From an uncultured Collinsella sp. (lineage in GTDB: Bacteria; Actinomycetota; Coriobacteriia; Coriobacteriales; Coriobacteriaceae), in assembly GCA_934643145.1 (NCBI GenBank), contig CAKUBM010000039.1, forward strand, positions 1 through 14,715: a stretch of 14,715 nt of DNA, in the 5' to 3' direction. The notes under the pieces are model-generated. The model searched no databases. It was not told where the DNA came from and saw only the letters and a list, made by a program, of their open reading frames with translations. Of this stretch, positions 1 to 6,610 are shown one piece after another. Made by a program: the position numbers and the translations under genes. Positions within the stretch are counted from its first letter, which is position 1; every line of letters starts with the position of its first letter.

Positions 1-90
1 CCTCGCGCCCCAAGCCAGACTGCTTCGCCTTTTCCTCACGGCATCGCCGTGGCGTTAGCTCCTTGTGAACCCCGAGGGGTGCGCTTTTCT
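1..90 (+). promoter_or_regulatory. Possible 3' part of a cobalamin riboswitch and expression platform (truncated by window start)
   Basis: The bases AAGCCAG at 12-18, followed by a GCC at 27-29, resemble the B12 box that ends cobalamin riboswitches (consensus rAGYCMGgAgaCCkGCc); the first half matches well and the second half only loosely. Just downstream are a perfect 6-bp hairpin (CACGGC-ATC-GCCGTG, 38-52) and a short ACCC/GGGT hairpin followed by a T-rich stretch (about 69-87), which could act as an expression platform. The following gene is a CbiK-type chelatase at the head of a BtuFCD-like transporter cluster, a context in which B12 riboswitches are common. The rest of the aptamer would lie left of the window, so this is a context-supported guess. 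Confidence 0.4.
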
Positions 91-151
91 TTCGCTTGTG
101 CCGACAAGCAACTGTCGCCGGGGGACCGGCAAACCGAGGAAAGGAAAAACC

Positions 152-1078
152 ATGTCCGACCAGATGTCACGCCGCGGCTTCATGGGCGCCGCAGCAACCG
201 GAGCCGTCGCGCTCGCCGGAGTCGCGCTCGCGGGCTGCTCCAACACCTCCGCGAGTTCCGAGAAATCGAGTGAAAAGGAGAAGGCCGTGAAGCCGGTCAT
301 CCTCGTCACGAGCTTCGGCACGAGCTACAATGACTCGCGCCACATCACCATCGGCGCCATCGAAGACGCTATCCGCGAGAAGTACTGGCAGGACTACGAC
401 ATCCGCCGCGCCTTCACCGCGCAGATCATCATCGACAAGCTGAAGAAGCGCGACGGCATCACGATCGACAACATGACCGAGGCGCTCGACCGCTGCGTGG
501 AAGACGGCGTGAAGGAAATCGTCGTGCAGCCGACGCATCTCATGGCTGGCCTGGAATACGCCGACGTGAAAGACGAGCTCGACAAGTACGCCGACAAGTT
601 CGACAAGATCTCGCTCGGCGACCCGCTGCTCACCTCCGACGACGACTACAAGAAGGTGGCCGCAGCCATTAAGGAGAACATGGCGTCCTTCGACGACGGC
701 AAGACGGCGCTGTGCCTCATGGGTCACGGCACCGAAGCCGATTCCAACGCCGACTATACAAAGATGCAGGAAGTGTTCAAGAACGAGGGCTTGACTCAGT
801 TCTTCGTCGGCACCGTCGAGGCTGAACCGACCTGCGAGGATGTTATCGCCGCCGCGAGCGCCGCAGGCTACAAGAAGGCCGTGCTCGCGCCGTTCATGGT
901 GGTCGCGGGCGACCACGCGAACAACGACATGGCAGACGAGACCGACCCCGACAGCTGGGCTGCGAAGTTCGTGGCCGCCGGCTTCGAAGTGACGTGCCTG
1001 CTCCAGGGTCTGGGACAGAACGTCGCGGTCGACGACATCTACGTCTCGCACGTGGACGACGCCATCGCCAAGCTGTAA
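152..1078 (+). CDS. cbiK: CbiK-like sirohydrochlorin cobaltochelatase, Tat-exported lipoprotein
   Basis: The 308-residue product belongs to the CbiK class of anaerobic chelatases, which insert cobalt (or iron/nickel) into sirohydrochlorin. Starting at the ATG behind GAGGAAAGGAAA (136-147) gives an N-terminus with a twin-arginine motif (SRRGFM), a hydrophobic stretch and the lipobox LAGC with Cys29. The enzyme is therefore predicted to be exported folded and anchored outside the membrane. The mature domain begins near residue 48 (PVILVTSFGTSY). Two histidines expected for metal binding are present: His192 in LMGHGTE and His255 in AGDHANND. Most CbiK proteins are cytoplasmic; exported forms are known in Desulfovibrio (CbiKP). 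Its place at the head of a metal-complex ABC transporter cluster suggests work on an imported or captured tetrapyrrole. The true substrate and metal cannot be read from sequence. A longer frame open upstream has no better start. Confidence 0.85.
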   Translation: MSDQMSRRGFMGAAATGAVALAGVALAGCSNTSASSEKSSEKEKAVKPVILVTSFGTSYNDSRHITIGAIEDAIREKYWQDYDIRRAFTAQIIIDKLKKRDGITIDNMTEALDRCVEDGVKEIVVQPTHLMAGLEYADVKDELDKYADKFDKISLGDPLLTSDDDYKKVAAAIKENMASFDDGKTALCLMGHGTEADSNADYTKMQEVFKNEGLTQFFVGTVEAEPTCEDVIAAASAAGYKKAVLAPFMVVAGDHANNDMADETDPDSWAAKFVAAGFEVTCLLQGLGQNVAVDDIYVSHVDDAIAKL

Positions 1079-1113
1079 ACTCGCCGCGCACGGGAGCGCC
1101 GGTCGCGTCCCCG

Positions 1114-1160
1114 TGCAACGGGCATGCGCCTTTCCCCGACGACGACGCATGCCCGTTGCA
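1114..1160 (+). repeat. Perfect 15-bp inverted repeat (stem-loop) between cbiK and the next lipoprotein gene
   Basis: TGCAACGGGCATGCG at 1114-1128 is repeated exactly in reverse complement at 1146-1160, with a 17-base loop. No T-run follows, so it is not a standard intrinsic terminator. A second GC-rich imperfect hairpin (about 1167-1198, CCGCCCGC/GCGGGCGG) lies closer to the next ribosome binding site. The pair could stabilise the cbiK message, separate expression of cbiK from the transporter genes, or bind a protein. Confidence 0.75.
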
Positions 1161-1222
1161 TTCGCATCCCGCCCGCCCACCGCACGGCGCGGGCGGTCGA
1201 AGCGATTGAAAGGAACCCCTCC

Positions 1223-1756
1223 ATGTTGAAGAAAACCCTCGTCTTCGCCCTGTCGGCGGCGCTTTTCGCGATCTCGCTCGCCGGCTGCGGCGGAAATTCA
1301 ATCGACAGCGCAAAGGCAAGCGATGCCGATTCCCAGGAAAAGACCGAACAGGCGGCCGATGCGCCCGAGGGCGCAAGCGCTGCCCCCATTACCGCCGACA
1401 AGGTGGCCGACGGCACCTATCCGATCACCGTCGATTCCAGCTCGAACATGTTCAGGATTGTGGACGCCCAGCTCATCGTGGAAAACGGCTCCATGCACTG
1501 CGTGATGACGCTTTCCGGCACGGGCTACGGCAAGCTCTTCATGGGCACGGGCGACGAGGCTGCCGCCGCGAGCGAGGCCGACTTCATCCCCTATGTGGAA
1601 AACGCGGAAGGCAAGTACACCTACGACGTGCCCGTTGATGCGCTCGACGAGGACACCGCCTGTGCCGCGTGGAGTATTAGAAAAGAGCAGTGGTACGACC
1701 GCACGCTTGTGTTCGAATCCGCCGGCGTCGATCTGCGCGCCGACGCACTGAAGTAA
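1223..1756 (+). CDS. Small lipoprotein with a single beta-rich, NEAT-like domain
   Basis: This 177-residue protein starts at the ATG behind GAAAGGA (1208-1214). It has a lysine-tipped signal peptide and the lipobox LAGC with Cys22, so it should be membrane-anchored outside the cell. A low-complexity Asp/Ala/Glu linker (about residues 30-55) leads to one domain of about 115 residues with alternating beta-strand patterns. That domain contains LIVENGSMHCVMTLSG, a following Gly/Tyr turn, and WYDRTLVFES near the end. The order of these elements matches the N-terminal domain of the next gene's product. It also loosely recalls NEAT haem-binding domains (a 'KNGK..V.L' strand, then a late YD..Y/F strand). 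The family name and ligand are not certain. Its position inside a chelatase/ABC cluster suggests a surface receptor or accessory capture protein for the same ligand. No other function can be claimed. Confidence 0.75.
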   Translation: MLKKTLVFALSAALFAISLAGCGGNSIDSAKASDADSQEKTEQAADAPEGASAAPITADKVADGTYPITVDSSSNMFRIVDAQLIVENGSMHCVMTLSGTGYGKLFMGTGDEAAAASEADFIPYVENAEGKYTYDVPVDALDEDTACAAWSIRKEQWYDRTLVFESAGVDLRADALK

Positions 1757-1760
1757 CGCC

Positions 1761-3332
1761 ATGCGGTCGATTCTTCCCAAGGGGGAAAACAGGAAGCGCC
1801 GCAGCATCGCGGCGCGCGCGATCGTCTGCGTTCTCGTCGCCCTGCTCGCGCTTTCCTTCGCGGGGTGCAGTGCGAGCCCGAACACGACCGGTGGCACGGC
1901 GGGCTCTCAGGAATACACTGTGAATGTCTCGCTTTCCGGCGGGTCAGGGCGCGCAAGCATCGCCTCACCCACCACAATTGTGAAGGATGGCGACGCCTAC
2001 ACCGCGACCATCACCTGGTCGAGTTCGAACTACGACAAGATGACCGCCGACGGCGTGGACTACGCGCCCGTAAACGACGGCGGCAACTCCACGTTCGAGA
2101 TACCCGTCACGCTCGACGAGGACATCGCCGTGTCGGCCGAGACCGTCGCCATGTCGACGCCGCATACCATCGACTACACGCTCCACTTCGACTCATCCAC
2201 CATGAAGGAGAAATCGGGCGACGATGCAAGCGGCGGTTCCCCTGCGGGAACGGCTTCAAGCGCCGCGGCCGACTTCCACAACGTCGATTTGGGCTGCGGC
2301 TGGGAGCCGACGGGGGCGCTTCAGCTTGAATACGCCAAGCACTTCACTGTCGACGAGTTCGAAGGCGGCTTGCGGCTTATCTGCGTTTCGAACGGGGAGC
2401 GCTTCCTCGTGGTGCCGCAAGATGCGAAGGCACCTGACGGGTTGAGCTCCGACATCGCGGTCATAAGGCGCCCCGCCGACAAGGTGTACCTCGTGTCGTC
2501 GGCAACGATGTGCCTGGTCGACGCGCTCGATGCGAACGACAATATCTTAATGTCGGGCACGAAGGCCGACGATTGCTCGGTCGCAGGCTTCAAAAGCGCG
2601 CTCGAAAGTGGGGCGATCGCCTACGGCGGCAAGTACAGCGCGCCCGACTACGAGCGAATATCGGCCTCGGGCTGCACGCTCGCCATCGAAAACACCATGA
2701 TCAACCACACGCCCGATGTGAAGGAAAAGCTGCAGAAGCTCGGACTCGTCGTGCTCACCGAACAGTCGTCGAGTGAGCCCGAAGCACTCGGGCGCGTCGA
2801 GTGGATTAAGCTTTTCGGCGTCCTATTCGACAAGGAAGACGAGGCCACGCACCTGTTCAACGAGCAGAAGGCCCGCGTCGAGCAAACGTCGGGGCTCGCG
2901 TCGTCAGGTAAAACCGTGGCGTATTTCTACATTAACTCGAACGGGGCCGCCGTCACGCGGCGGGCGGGCGACTACGTGGCGCAGATGATCGAGCTTGCAG
3001 GCGGCAGCTACGCGCTCGATGACGCACAGACGGCGTCGACGTCAGGTTCGTCAGTAACGCTCGAAATGGAGCGCTTCTACGCGACGGCGAAGGATGCCGA
3101 CATCATCGTCTACAACGGAACCATCGACGAATCGGTTGCCACCTTGAACGACTTCGTAGGCAAAAACGCGCTATTGTCGCAGTTCAAAGCCGTGAAGAAC
3201 GGCAACGTATGGGTCACAAGCGCCGACATGTACCAGCAGATGACTTCTACCGCCGACATTATCGACGAGCTGCACGGGGCGTTCACCGGCGATGACGCGA
3301 GCGACTTCCATTATCTGAGGAAGCTCGGCTAG
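1761..3332 (+). CDS. ABC transporter substrate-binding lipoprotein (BtuF/FepB type) with an extra N-terminal beta domain
   Basis: The 523-residue product starts 4 bases after the previous stop with no strong Shine-Dalgarno, which suggests translational coupling. A basic N-terminus (KRR), a hydrophobic core and the lipobox FAGC (Cys36) mark it as a lipoprotein. Residues about 50-150 form a beta-rich domain (SLSGGSGRASI, TITWSSSNYDKM, STFEIPVTLDED, HTIDYTLHFD) related to the preceding small lipoprotein. From about residue 175 to the end it resembles Peripla_BP_2-type binding proteins for iron complexes and corrinoids, including the typical late region KNALLSQFKAVKNGNVWV. It would deliver ligand to the permease and ATPase encoded immediately downstream. 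The usual family length is about 300-350 residues; the excess is the N-terminal domain. The ligand (cobalamin, haem, siderophore or other) is unresolved; the cbiK neighbour favours a tetrapyrrole. Confidence 0.85.
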   Translation: MRSILPKGENRKRRSIAARAIVCVLVALLALSFAGCSASPNTTGGTAGSQEYTVNVSLSGGSGRASIASPTTIVKDGDAYTATITWSSSNYDKMTADGVDYAPVNDGGNSTFEIPVTLDEDIAVSAETVAMSTPHTIDYTLHFDSSTMKEKSGDDASGGSPAGTASSAAADFHNVDLGCGWEPTGALQLEYAKHFTVDEFEGGLRLICVSNGERFLVVPQDAKAPDGLSSDIAVIRRPADKVYLVSSATMCLVDALDANDNILMSGTKADDCSVAGFKSALESGAIAYGGKYSAPDYERISASGCTLAIENTMINHTPDVKEKLQKLGLVVLTEQSSSEPEALGRVEWIKLFGVLFDKEDEATHLFNEQKARVEQTSGLASSGKTVAYFYINSNGAAVTRRAGDYVAQMIELAGGSYALDDAQTASTSGSSVTLEMERFYATAKDADIIVYNGTIDESVATLNDFVGKNALLSQFKAVKNGNVWVTSADMYQQMTSTADIIDELHGAFTGDDASDFHYLRKLG

Positions 3333-3336
3333 CGCC

Positions 3337-4377
3337 ATGAGAAGCCGGCTTTCCATGACATACGACGAATCGGGGCGCACCGCGCGGTGTCGCGTCGTGA
3401 CGGCGCTGCTCGCTGTTGCCCTCATCGTGCTCGTCGGGGCCAACCTGTGCATCGGGAGCGTGCTCGTACCCGCAGACCACATCCCCGGCATCCTTTCGGG
3501 CGGCGCTGCCAATTCCATGGAAAGCCAGGTCATCTGGGAGATTCGCCTGCCGCGCGTGCTTTCAGCCGTGCTTCTCGGCGGGGCACTTTCGCTCTCCGGG
3601 TTCCTGCTGCAGACGTTTTTCAACAACCCCATCGCCGACCCGTTCATCTTGGGCGTCTCCTCGGGCGCAAAGTTCGTCGTCGCGCTTACGATGATCGTAC
3701 TTCTAGGCGCGAACCAGGCCATGTCCTCGCCGGCCATGGTGGCCGCAGCGTTTCTGGGCTCGCTTATCACCATCGGCTTCGTGCTCCTCATCGCACGGCG
3801 CATAAGTTCCATGGCCATGCTCATCGTGGCGGGTGTCATGGTGGGATACATCTGCTCGGCAGCGACGAACTTCCTCATCGCCTTCGCCGACGACCAGTCC
3901 ATCGTGAACCTGCACAACTGGTCTTTGGGTAGCTTCTCGGGTTCGAGCTGGGACGACGTGGCGGTCATCGCGGTCGTGGTGATCACCGTGAGCGCATGCG
4001 TATTCGCGATATCGAAGCCCCTTTCCGCCTTCCAGCTGGGAGAAGCCTACGCGAAAAGCGTCGGCGTGAACGTCGCACGCTTCCGCGTGGTGCTCGTCCT
4101 TCTAGCGAGCATGCTCTCCGCCTGCGTGACCGCGTTCGCTGGTCCGGTGTCGTTCGTAGGCATCGCGGTTCCGCATCTCGTGAAGTCGGCGCTAAAGTCG
4201 TCGAAGCCCATCCGCGTGATTCCTGCGTGCTTCTTGGGAGGCGCCATCTTCTGCGCGGGCTGCGATTTGATCGCGCGCACGCTGTTCTCTCCCGTCGAGC
4301 TTTCCATCAGCGCAGTCACCGCCATCTTCGGCGCGCCGGTGGTTATCGCGCTCATGTTGAAGAAGCGGGTGAGGTAG
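3337..4377 (+). CDS. FecCD/BtuC-family ABC transporter permease
   Basis: The 346-residue product is a multi-spanning membrane protein of the FecCD family, which forms the channel for iron-siderophore, haem or cobalamin import. It shows family signatures: IWEIRLPRVLSAVLLGGALS, NPIADPFILGVSSGA, and the GPVSFVGIAVPHLVK segment that contacts the ATPase, followed by AGCDLIARTL. About ten hydrophobic segments fit the family, and the length is typical. The ATG lies 4 bases after the upstream stop; a second in-frame ATG 18 bases on (3355) is an alternative start. The next gene's ATG directly follows this gene's TAG, so binding protein, permease and ATPase appear to be coupled. Confidence 0.93.
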   Translation: MRSRLSMTYDESGRTARCRVVTALLAVALIVLVGANLCIGSVLVPADHIPGILSGGAANSMESQVIWEIRLPRVLSAVLLGGALSLSGFLLQTFFNNPIADPFILGVSSGAKFVVALTMIVLLGANQAMSSPAMVAAAFLGSLITIGFVLLIARRISSMAMLIVAGVMVGYICSAATNFLIAFADDQSIVNLHNWSLGSFSGSSWDDVAVIAVVVITVSACVFAISKPLSAFQLGEAYAKSVGVNVARFRVVLVLLASMLSACVTAFAGPVSFVGIAVPHLVKSALKSSKPIRVIPACFLGGAIFCAGCDLIARTLFSPVELSISAVTAIFGAPVVIALMLKKRVR

Positions 4378-5694
4378 ATGGGGGAATTCGTGCCGCGGCC
4401 CAAAATGCTCGGAGGGGACATTCCATGCTTAGACAGTCCTGAGCTCACACGAAAGCGCCAGAAGGCACTTTCGGCTCGTGCGGAACTGCGCGCGGAACGC
4501 CTCCTCCGAACGGAGTCGAACCTCGAAACCCCGGTCGAAACGCAGGCTGACGGAGCGCCGCTTTTCCGCATAAGCGACCTGTCGGCGGGCTACGACAAGA
4601 AGGTTGTAGTCGAAGGCGTCTATCTGGAGGTTCACGCGGGCGACGTCGTGGCGCTCATCGGGCCGAACGGCTCGGGCAAGTCGACCATCTTGAAAACCAT
4701 CACGCGCCATCTAGCACCGCTTGCCGGCGCGGTCGAGCTCGACGGGCGAGAGATTTCCCGATGGAAGACGGCGGAGTTCGCAAGGAACCTTGCCGTTATG
4801 CTGACAGATCGCCCCCGGACCGAGCTCCTCACCTGCCGCGATGTCGTAGAGGCGGGAAGACATCCCTACACCGGGCGAATGGGGACACTCTCGCCTAACG
4901 ACCATAGTCGGGTCGACGAGGCCATGAAAACCGCACATGTGGAAGAGCTCGCCGAGCGCGACTTCATGCAGATAAGCGACGGGCAACGCCAGCGCGTCAT
5001 GCTCGCACGCGCGATCGCGCAGGATCCGCGTGTGCTCGTGCTCGACGAGCCCACGTCGTATCTCGATATCCGCTACCAGATCGACCTGCTGCGAATACTT
5101 CGCCATCTTGCGAAATCGCGGAATGTGGCTGTCATCATGTCCATCCACGAACTCGAGCTCGCGCAGAAAAGCGCCGACAAGGTGATTTGCGTGAAGGACG
5201 GCCGAGTCTTCCGCGCCGGCACACCCGAGAAAATATTTACGCGCGAGACAATTGGCGAGCTCTACGGCCTTCAACATGGCACCTTCAACGAGCGCTTCGG
5301 CAGCGTGGAAATTGGGCGCCCGCACGGCGATGCGCACACGTTCGTCATCGCCGGCGCAGGTACGGGGTCGGCTGTGTTTCGCCAGCTCATTCGGCAGGGC
5401 AAGGCGTTCTACGCGGGCGTTCTGCACGAAGGGGACATCGACTGCGAGCTCGCGCGCGACCTGGCGGCGGAATGCGTGGCCGAGCGCGCGTTCGAGCCGA
5501 TCGGGGATAAAACCATGGCCCGCGCCAAAGAGCTCCTCGTCCACTGCGCGCGCCTTATTGTGTGCCCCGCCGCCTTCGGCACCATAAACGCCCGCAACGC
5601 AGAGCTCATCGAGTTTGCACGCTCGCATGGTATCGAGGTCGTGCGAGCGTGCGAAGGCGCATCGGAGGATTCCCAATTGGAGTGGGAAGGATAA
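4378..5694 (+). CDS. FecE/BtuD-type ABC transporter ATPase with N- and C-terminal extensions
   Basis: The 438-residue product powers the adjacent permease. The ATPase core begins near residue 61 (LFRISDLSAGYDKK). Visible motifs are Walker A GPNGSGKST (95-103), the variant signature ISDGQRQR (SDGQ in place of SGGQ, from residue 199), Walker B LVLDEPTS (Asp223/Glu224) and switch histidine His257 in MSIHELELA. The core ends near residue 300. About 125 further residues carry a second alpha/beta domain (FVIAGAGTGSAVFRQLIRQG, FYAGVLHEGDIDCELA, ARLIVCPAAFGTIN) that is absent from ordinary FecE proteins but is, to my recollection, seen in related transporter ATPases of anaerobes. The first 60 residues are also additional; part of this stretch (about residues 23-36) is encoded by a palindromic repeat also found near 14400. 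The ATG abuts the permease stop; another in-frame ATG lies at 4405. The extensions have no assigned role. Confidence 0.9.
   Translation: MGEFVPRPKMLGGDIPCLDSPELTRKRQKALSARAELRAERLLRTESNLETPVETQADGAPLFRISDLSAGYDKKVVVEGVYLEVHAGDVVALIGPNGSGKSTILKTITRHLAPLAGAVELDGREISRWKTAEFARNLAVMLTDRPRTELLTCRDVVEAGRHPYTGRMGTLSPNDHSRVDEAMKTAHVEELAERDFMQISDGQRQRVMLARAIAQDPRVLVLDEPTSYLDIRYQIDLLRILRHLAKSRNVAVIMSIHELELAQKSADKVICVKDGRVFRAGTPEKIFTRETIGELYGLQHGTFNERFGSVEIGRPHGDAHTFVIAGAGTGSAVFRQLIRQGKAFYAGVLHEGDIDCELARDLAAECVAERAFEPIGDKTMARAKELLVHCARLIVCPAAFGTINARNAELIEFARSHGIEVVRACEGASEDSQLEWEG
4443..4487. repeat. Palindromic repeat copy 1, inside the ABC ATPase coding region
   Basis: GCTCACACGAA (4443-4453) and TTCGGCTCGTGCGGAACT (4470-4487) match the copy at 14392-14437 at 10 of 11 and 18 of 18 positions. 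The middle differs but keeps hairpin potential: CGAAAGCGCC (4450-4459) and GGCACTTTCG (4464-4473) pair except for one wobble, around the loop AGAA. The repeat keeps the reading frame of the ATPase gene and encodes part of its N-terminal extension. Confidence 0.65.
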
Positions 5695-5720
5695 ACTGGA
5701 CTTTCTTTTAAGGATCCTCA

Positions 5721-5846
5721 GGCTACAGCTCCTACGCCGGCGAGGTCTCCAAGGCGCCGGAGAACCTCGTGAACAGGATTTCCAATCGTCCGCACCCCCA
5801 TATGCTATCTAGCAACAAAAACAGACACTATTTCACCGCAACTTAT
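5721..5846 (+). mobile_element. Decayed IS3-family insertion sequence remnant (internal orfB fragment joined to the 3' terminal end)
   Basis: Bases 5721-5776 translate to GYSSYAGEVSKAPENLVNR, which matches the internal region of IS3/IS150-group OrfB transposases just before the DDE catalytic domain (typically YSSY.GE...APENL..RDF). The frame then appears one G short of the expected N-R-D-F. From 5784 the sequence switches to that found after a transposase stop codon: AATCGTCCGCACCCCC (5784-5799) equals the reverse complement of 14654-14639. After a diverged stretch of similar length, TATTTCACCGCAACTTA (5829-5845) equals the complement of 14607-14591. The catalytic part of the transposase is therefore deleted and the element is dead. 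It sits between the + strand transporter cluster and the - strand tetR gene. No other gene is seen in 5695-5882. Confidence 0.75.
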
Positions 5847-5882
5847 TGAAGGGATGCTTGGAAACATATGCCGGCAGTAGGC

Positions 5883-6494
5883 CTAATCCAAGCGAGATTC
5901 CAGACTCGACAGGCCATTGAGAGTCAGGTCGTTGGCGACCTCAGAGACGCGCTCGATAGGAACCGAACCGTCAGACAGCGCCCACGTGCGATAGATACCG
6001 ATAATACCCGACAGCAAAAACGCCAGATAGTAGTCGAACATCTCGTCCTTGAGACCTTGGGGCAGCAGATCGCGCTCGGCAATCTCGTGTTCGAGGGGCG
6101 CACGAAGACGAGCCATAAAATCATCGAGCGGAATGTTCTCGATCAGCTGACGATTGAGCACCAGGTTGTTGCACAGTGCCTCGTTAACGGTTTTAAAGAA
6201 GGTCGCCGCCGCGCCCAGGGCGCGCTCGTTGGTGTCGCCGTCCATGGAGGCAAGCGTTTTCTCGACCGAGTCGACAATCATCTCCACCACATCGACGGCA
6301 ATGGCATCGAGCAGGCCGTCAACCGTGCCAAAGTGCACGTAGAAGGTTTTGCGGTCGACATTGGCCTCGCGTGCGATGGCACTCACCGTAATGTCTGCCA
6401 GCGGCTTTTCCATGAGCAGGCGCTCGAAAGCCGAAAGGATGGCATTACGGCTGCGAACAATGCGGCGGTCAAGACGCGGTTTGCTGGTTGCCAT
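5883..6494 (-). CDS. TetR-family transcriptional regulator
   Basis: The 203-residue product has a TetR-type DNA-binding N-terminus: SRNAILSAFERLLMEKPLAD, then ITVSAIAREANVDRKTFYVHFG, the classic recognition helix with a KxTFYxHF motif. The C-terminal ligand domain is helical, with a YYLAFLLSGIIGIYRTW segment resembling the TetR_C domains of unassigned regulators. I chose the ATG at 6494 because AAGGGA lies 7-8 bases before it; a longer frame to 6521 lacks this. It lies downstream of the flippase-like membrane protein gene in the same direction, with a 116-base gap containing an inverted repeat that may be its operator. The effector and target genes are unknown. Confidence 0.9.
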   Translation of the reverse strand: MATSKPRLDRRIVRSRNAILSAFERLLMEKPLADITVSAIAREANVDRKTFYVHFGTVDGLLDAIAVDVVEMIVDSVEKTLASMDGDTNERALGAAATFFKTVNEALCNNLVLNRQLIENIPLDDFMARLRAPLEHEIAERDLLPQGLKDEMFDYYLAFLLSGIIGIYRTWALSDGSVPIERVSEVANDLTLNGLSSLESRLD

Positions 6495-6537
6495 GGGCGT
6501 GTCCCTTCGATATGCGAGCATTCATCAACAGATGAGA

Positions 6538-6561
6538 GATAATCTACGTAAGAGGATTATC
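6538..6561. promoter_or_regulatory. Inverted repeat, candidate operator of the TetR-family regulator
   Basis: GATAATC (6538-6544) and GATTATC (6555-6561) are perfect reverse complements separated by 10 bases, and the spacer begins with the palindrome TACGTA. The site lies 44-67 bases before the chosen tetR start, in AT-richer DNA than its surroundings, where TetR regulators commonly bind to control their own gene. Size and symmetry fit a TetR dimer site. I could not identify a convincing -35/-10 pair with it. Confidence 0.5.
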
Positions 6562-6610
6562 CCCCATACAGCACAAATATGCCCCGCATCATGAAGAACG
6601 CACGACTGTC

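Noticed and set aside
167..1180. Long minus-strand open frame opposite cbiK
   Set aside because: It is an antisense shadow of a GC-rich gene with biased composition; the + strand frame has clear chelatase motifs, signal peptide and ribosome binding site.
4424..4441. Five-codon frame (MLRQS) with a strong GGAGGGG in front, near the ATPase start
   Set aside because: It is out of frame with the ATPase and ends at once. Leader-peptide control is possible but nothing else supports it; it may be a remnant of an older start before the repeat inserted.
5670..5705. TTCCCA/TGGGAA hairpin at the end of the ATPase gene with a later TTTCTTTT
   Set aside because: The stem is only 6 bp, overlaps the coding end, and the T-rich stretch is 12 bases away, so it is too weak to call a terminator.
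5615..5812. 65-codon + strand frame overlapping the ATPase end and IS remnant
   Set aside because: It is out of frame with both the ATPase and the recognisable transposase fragment and matches no family I know.
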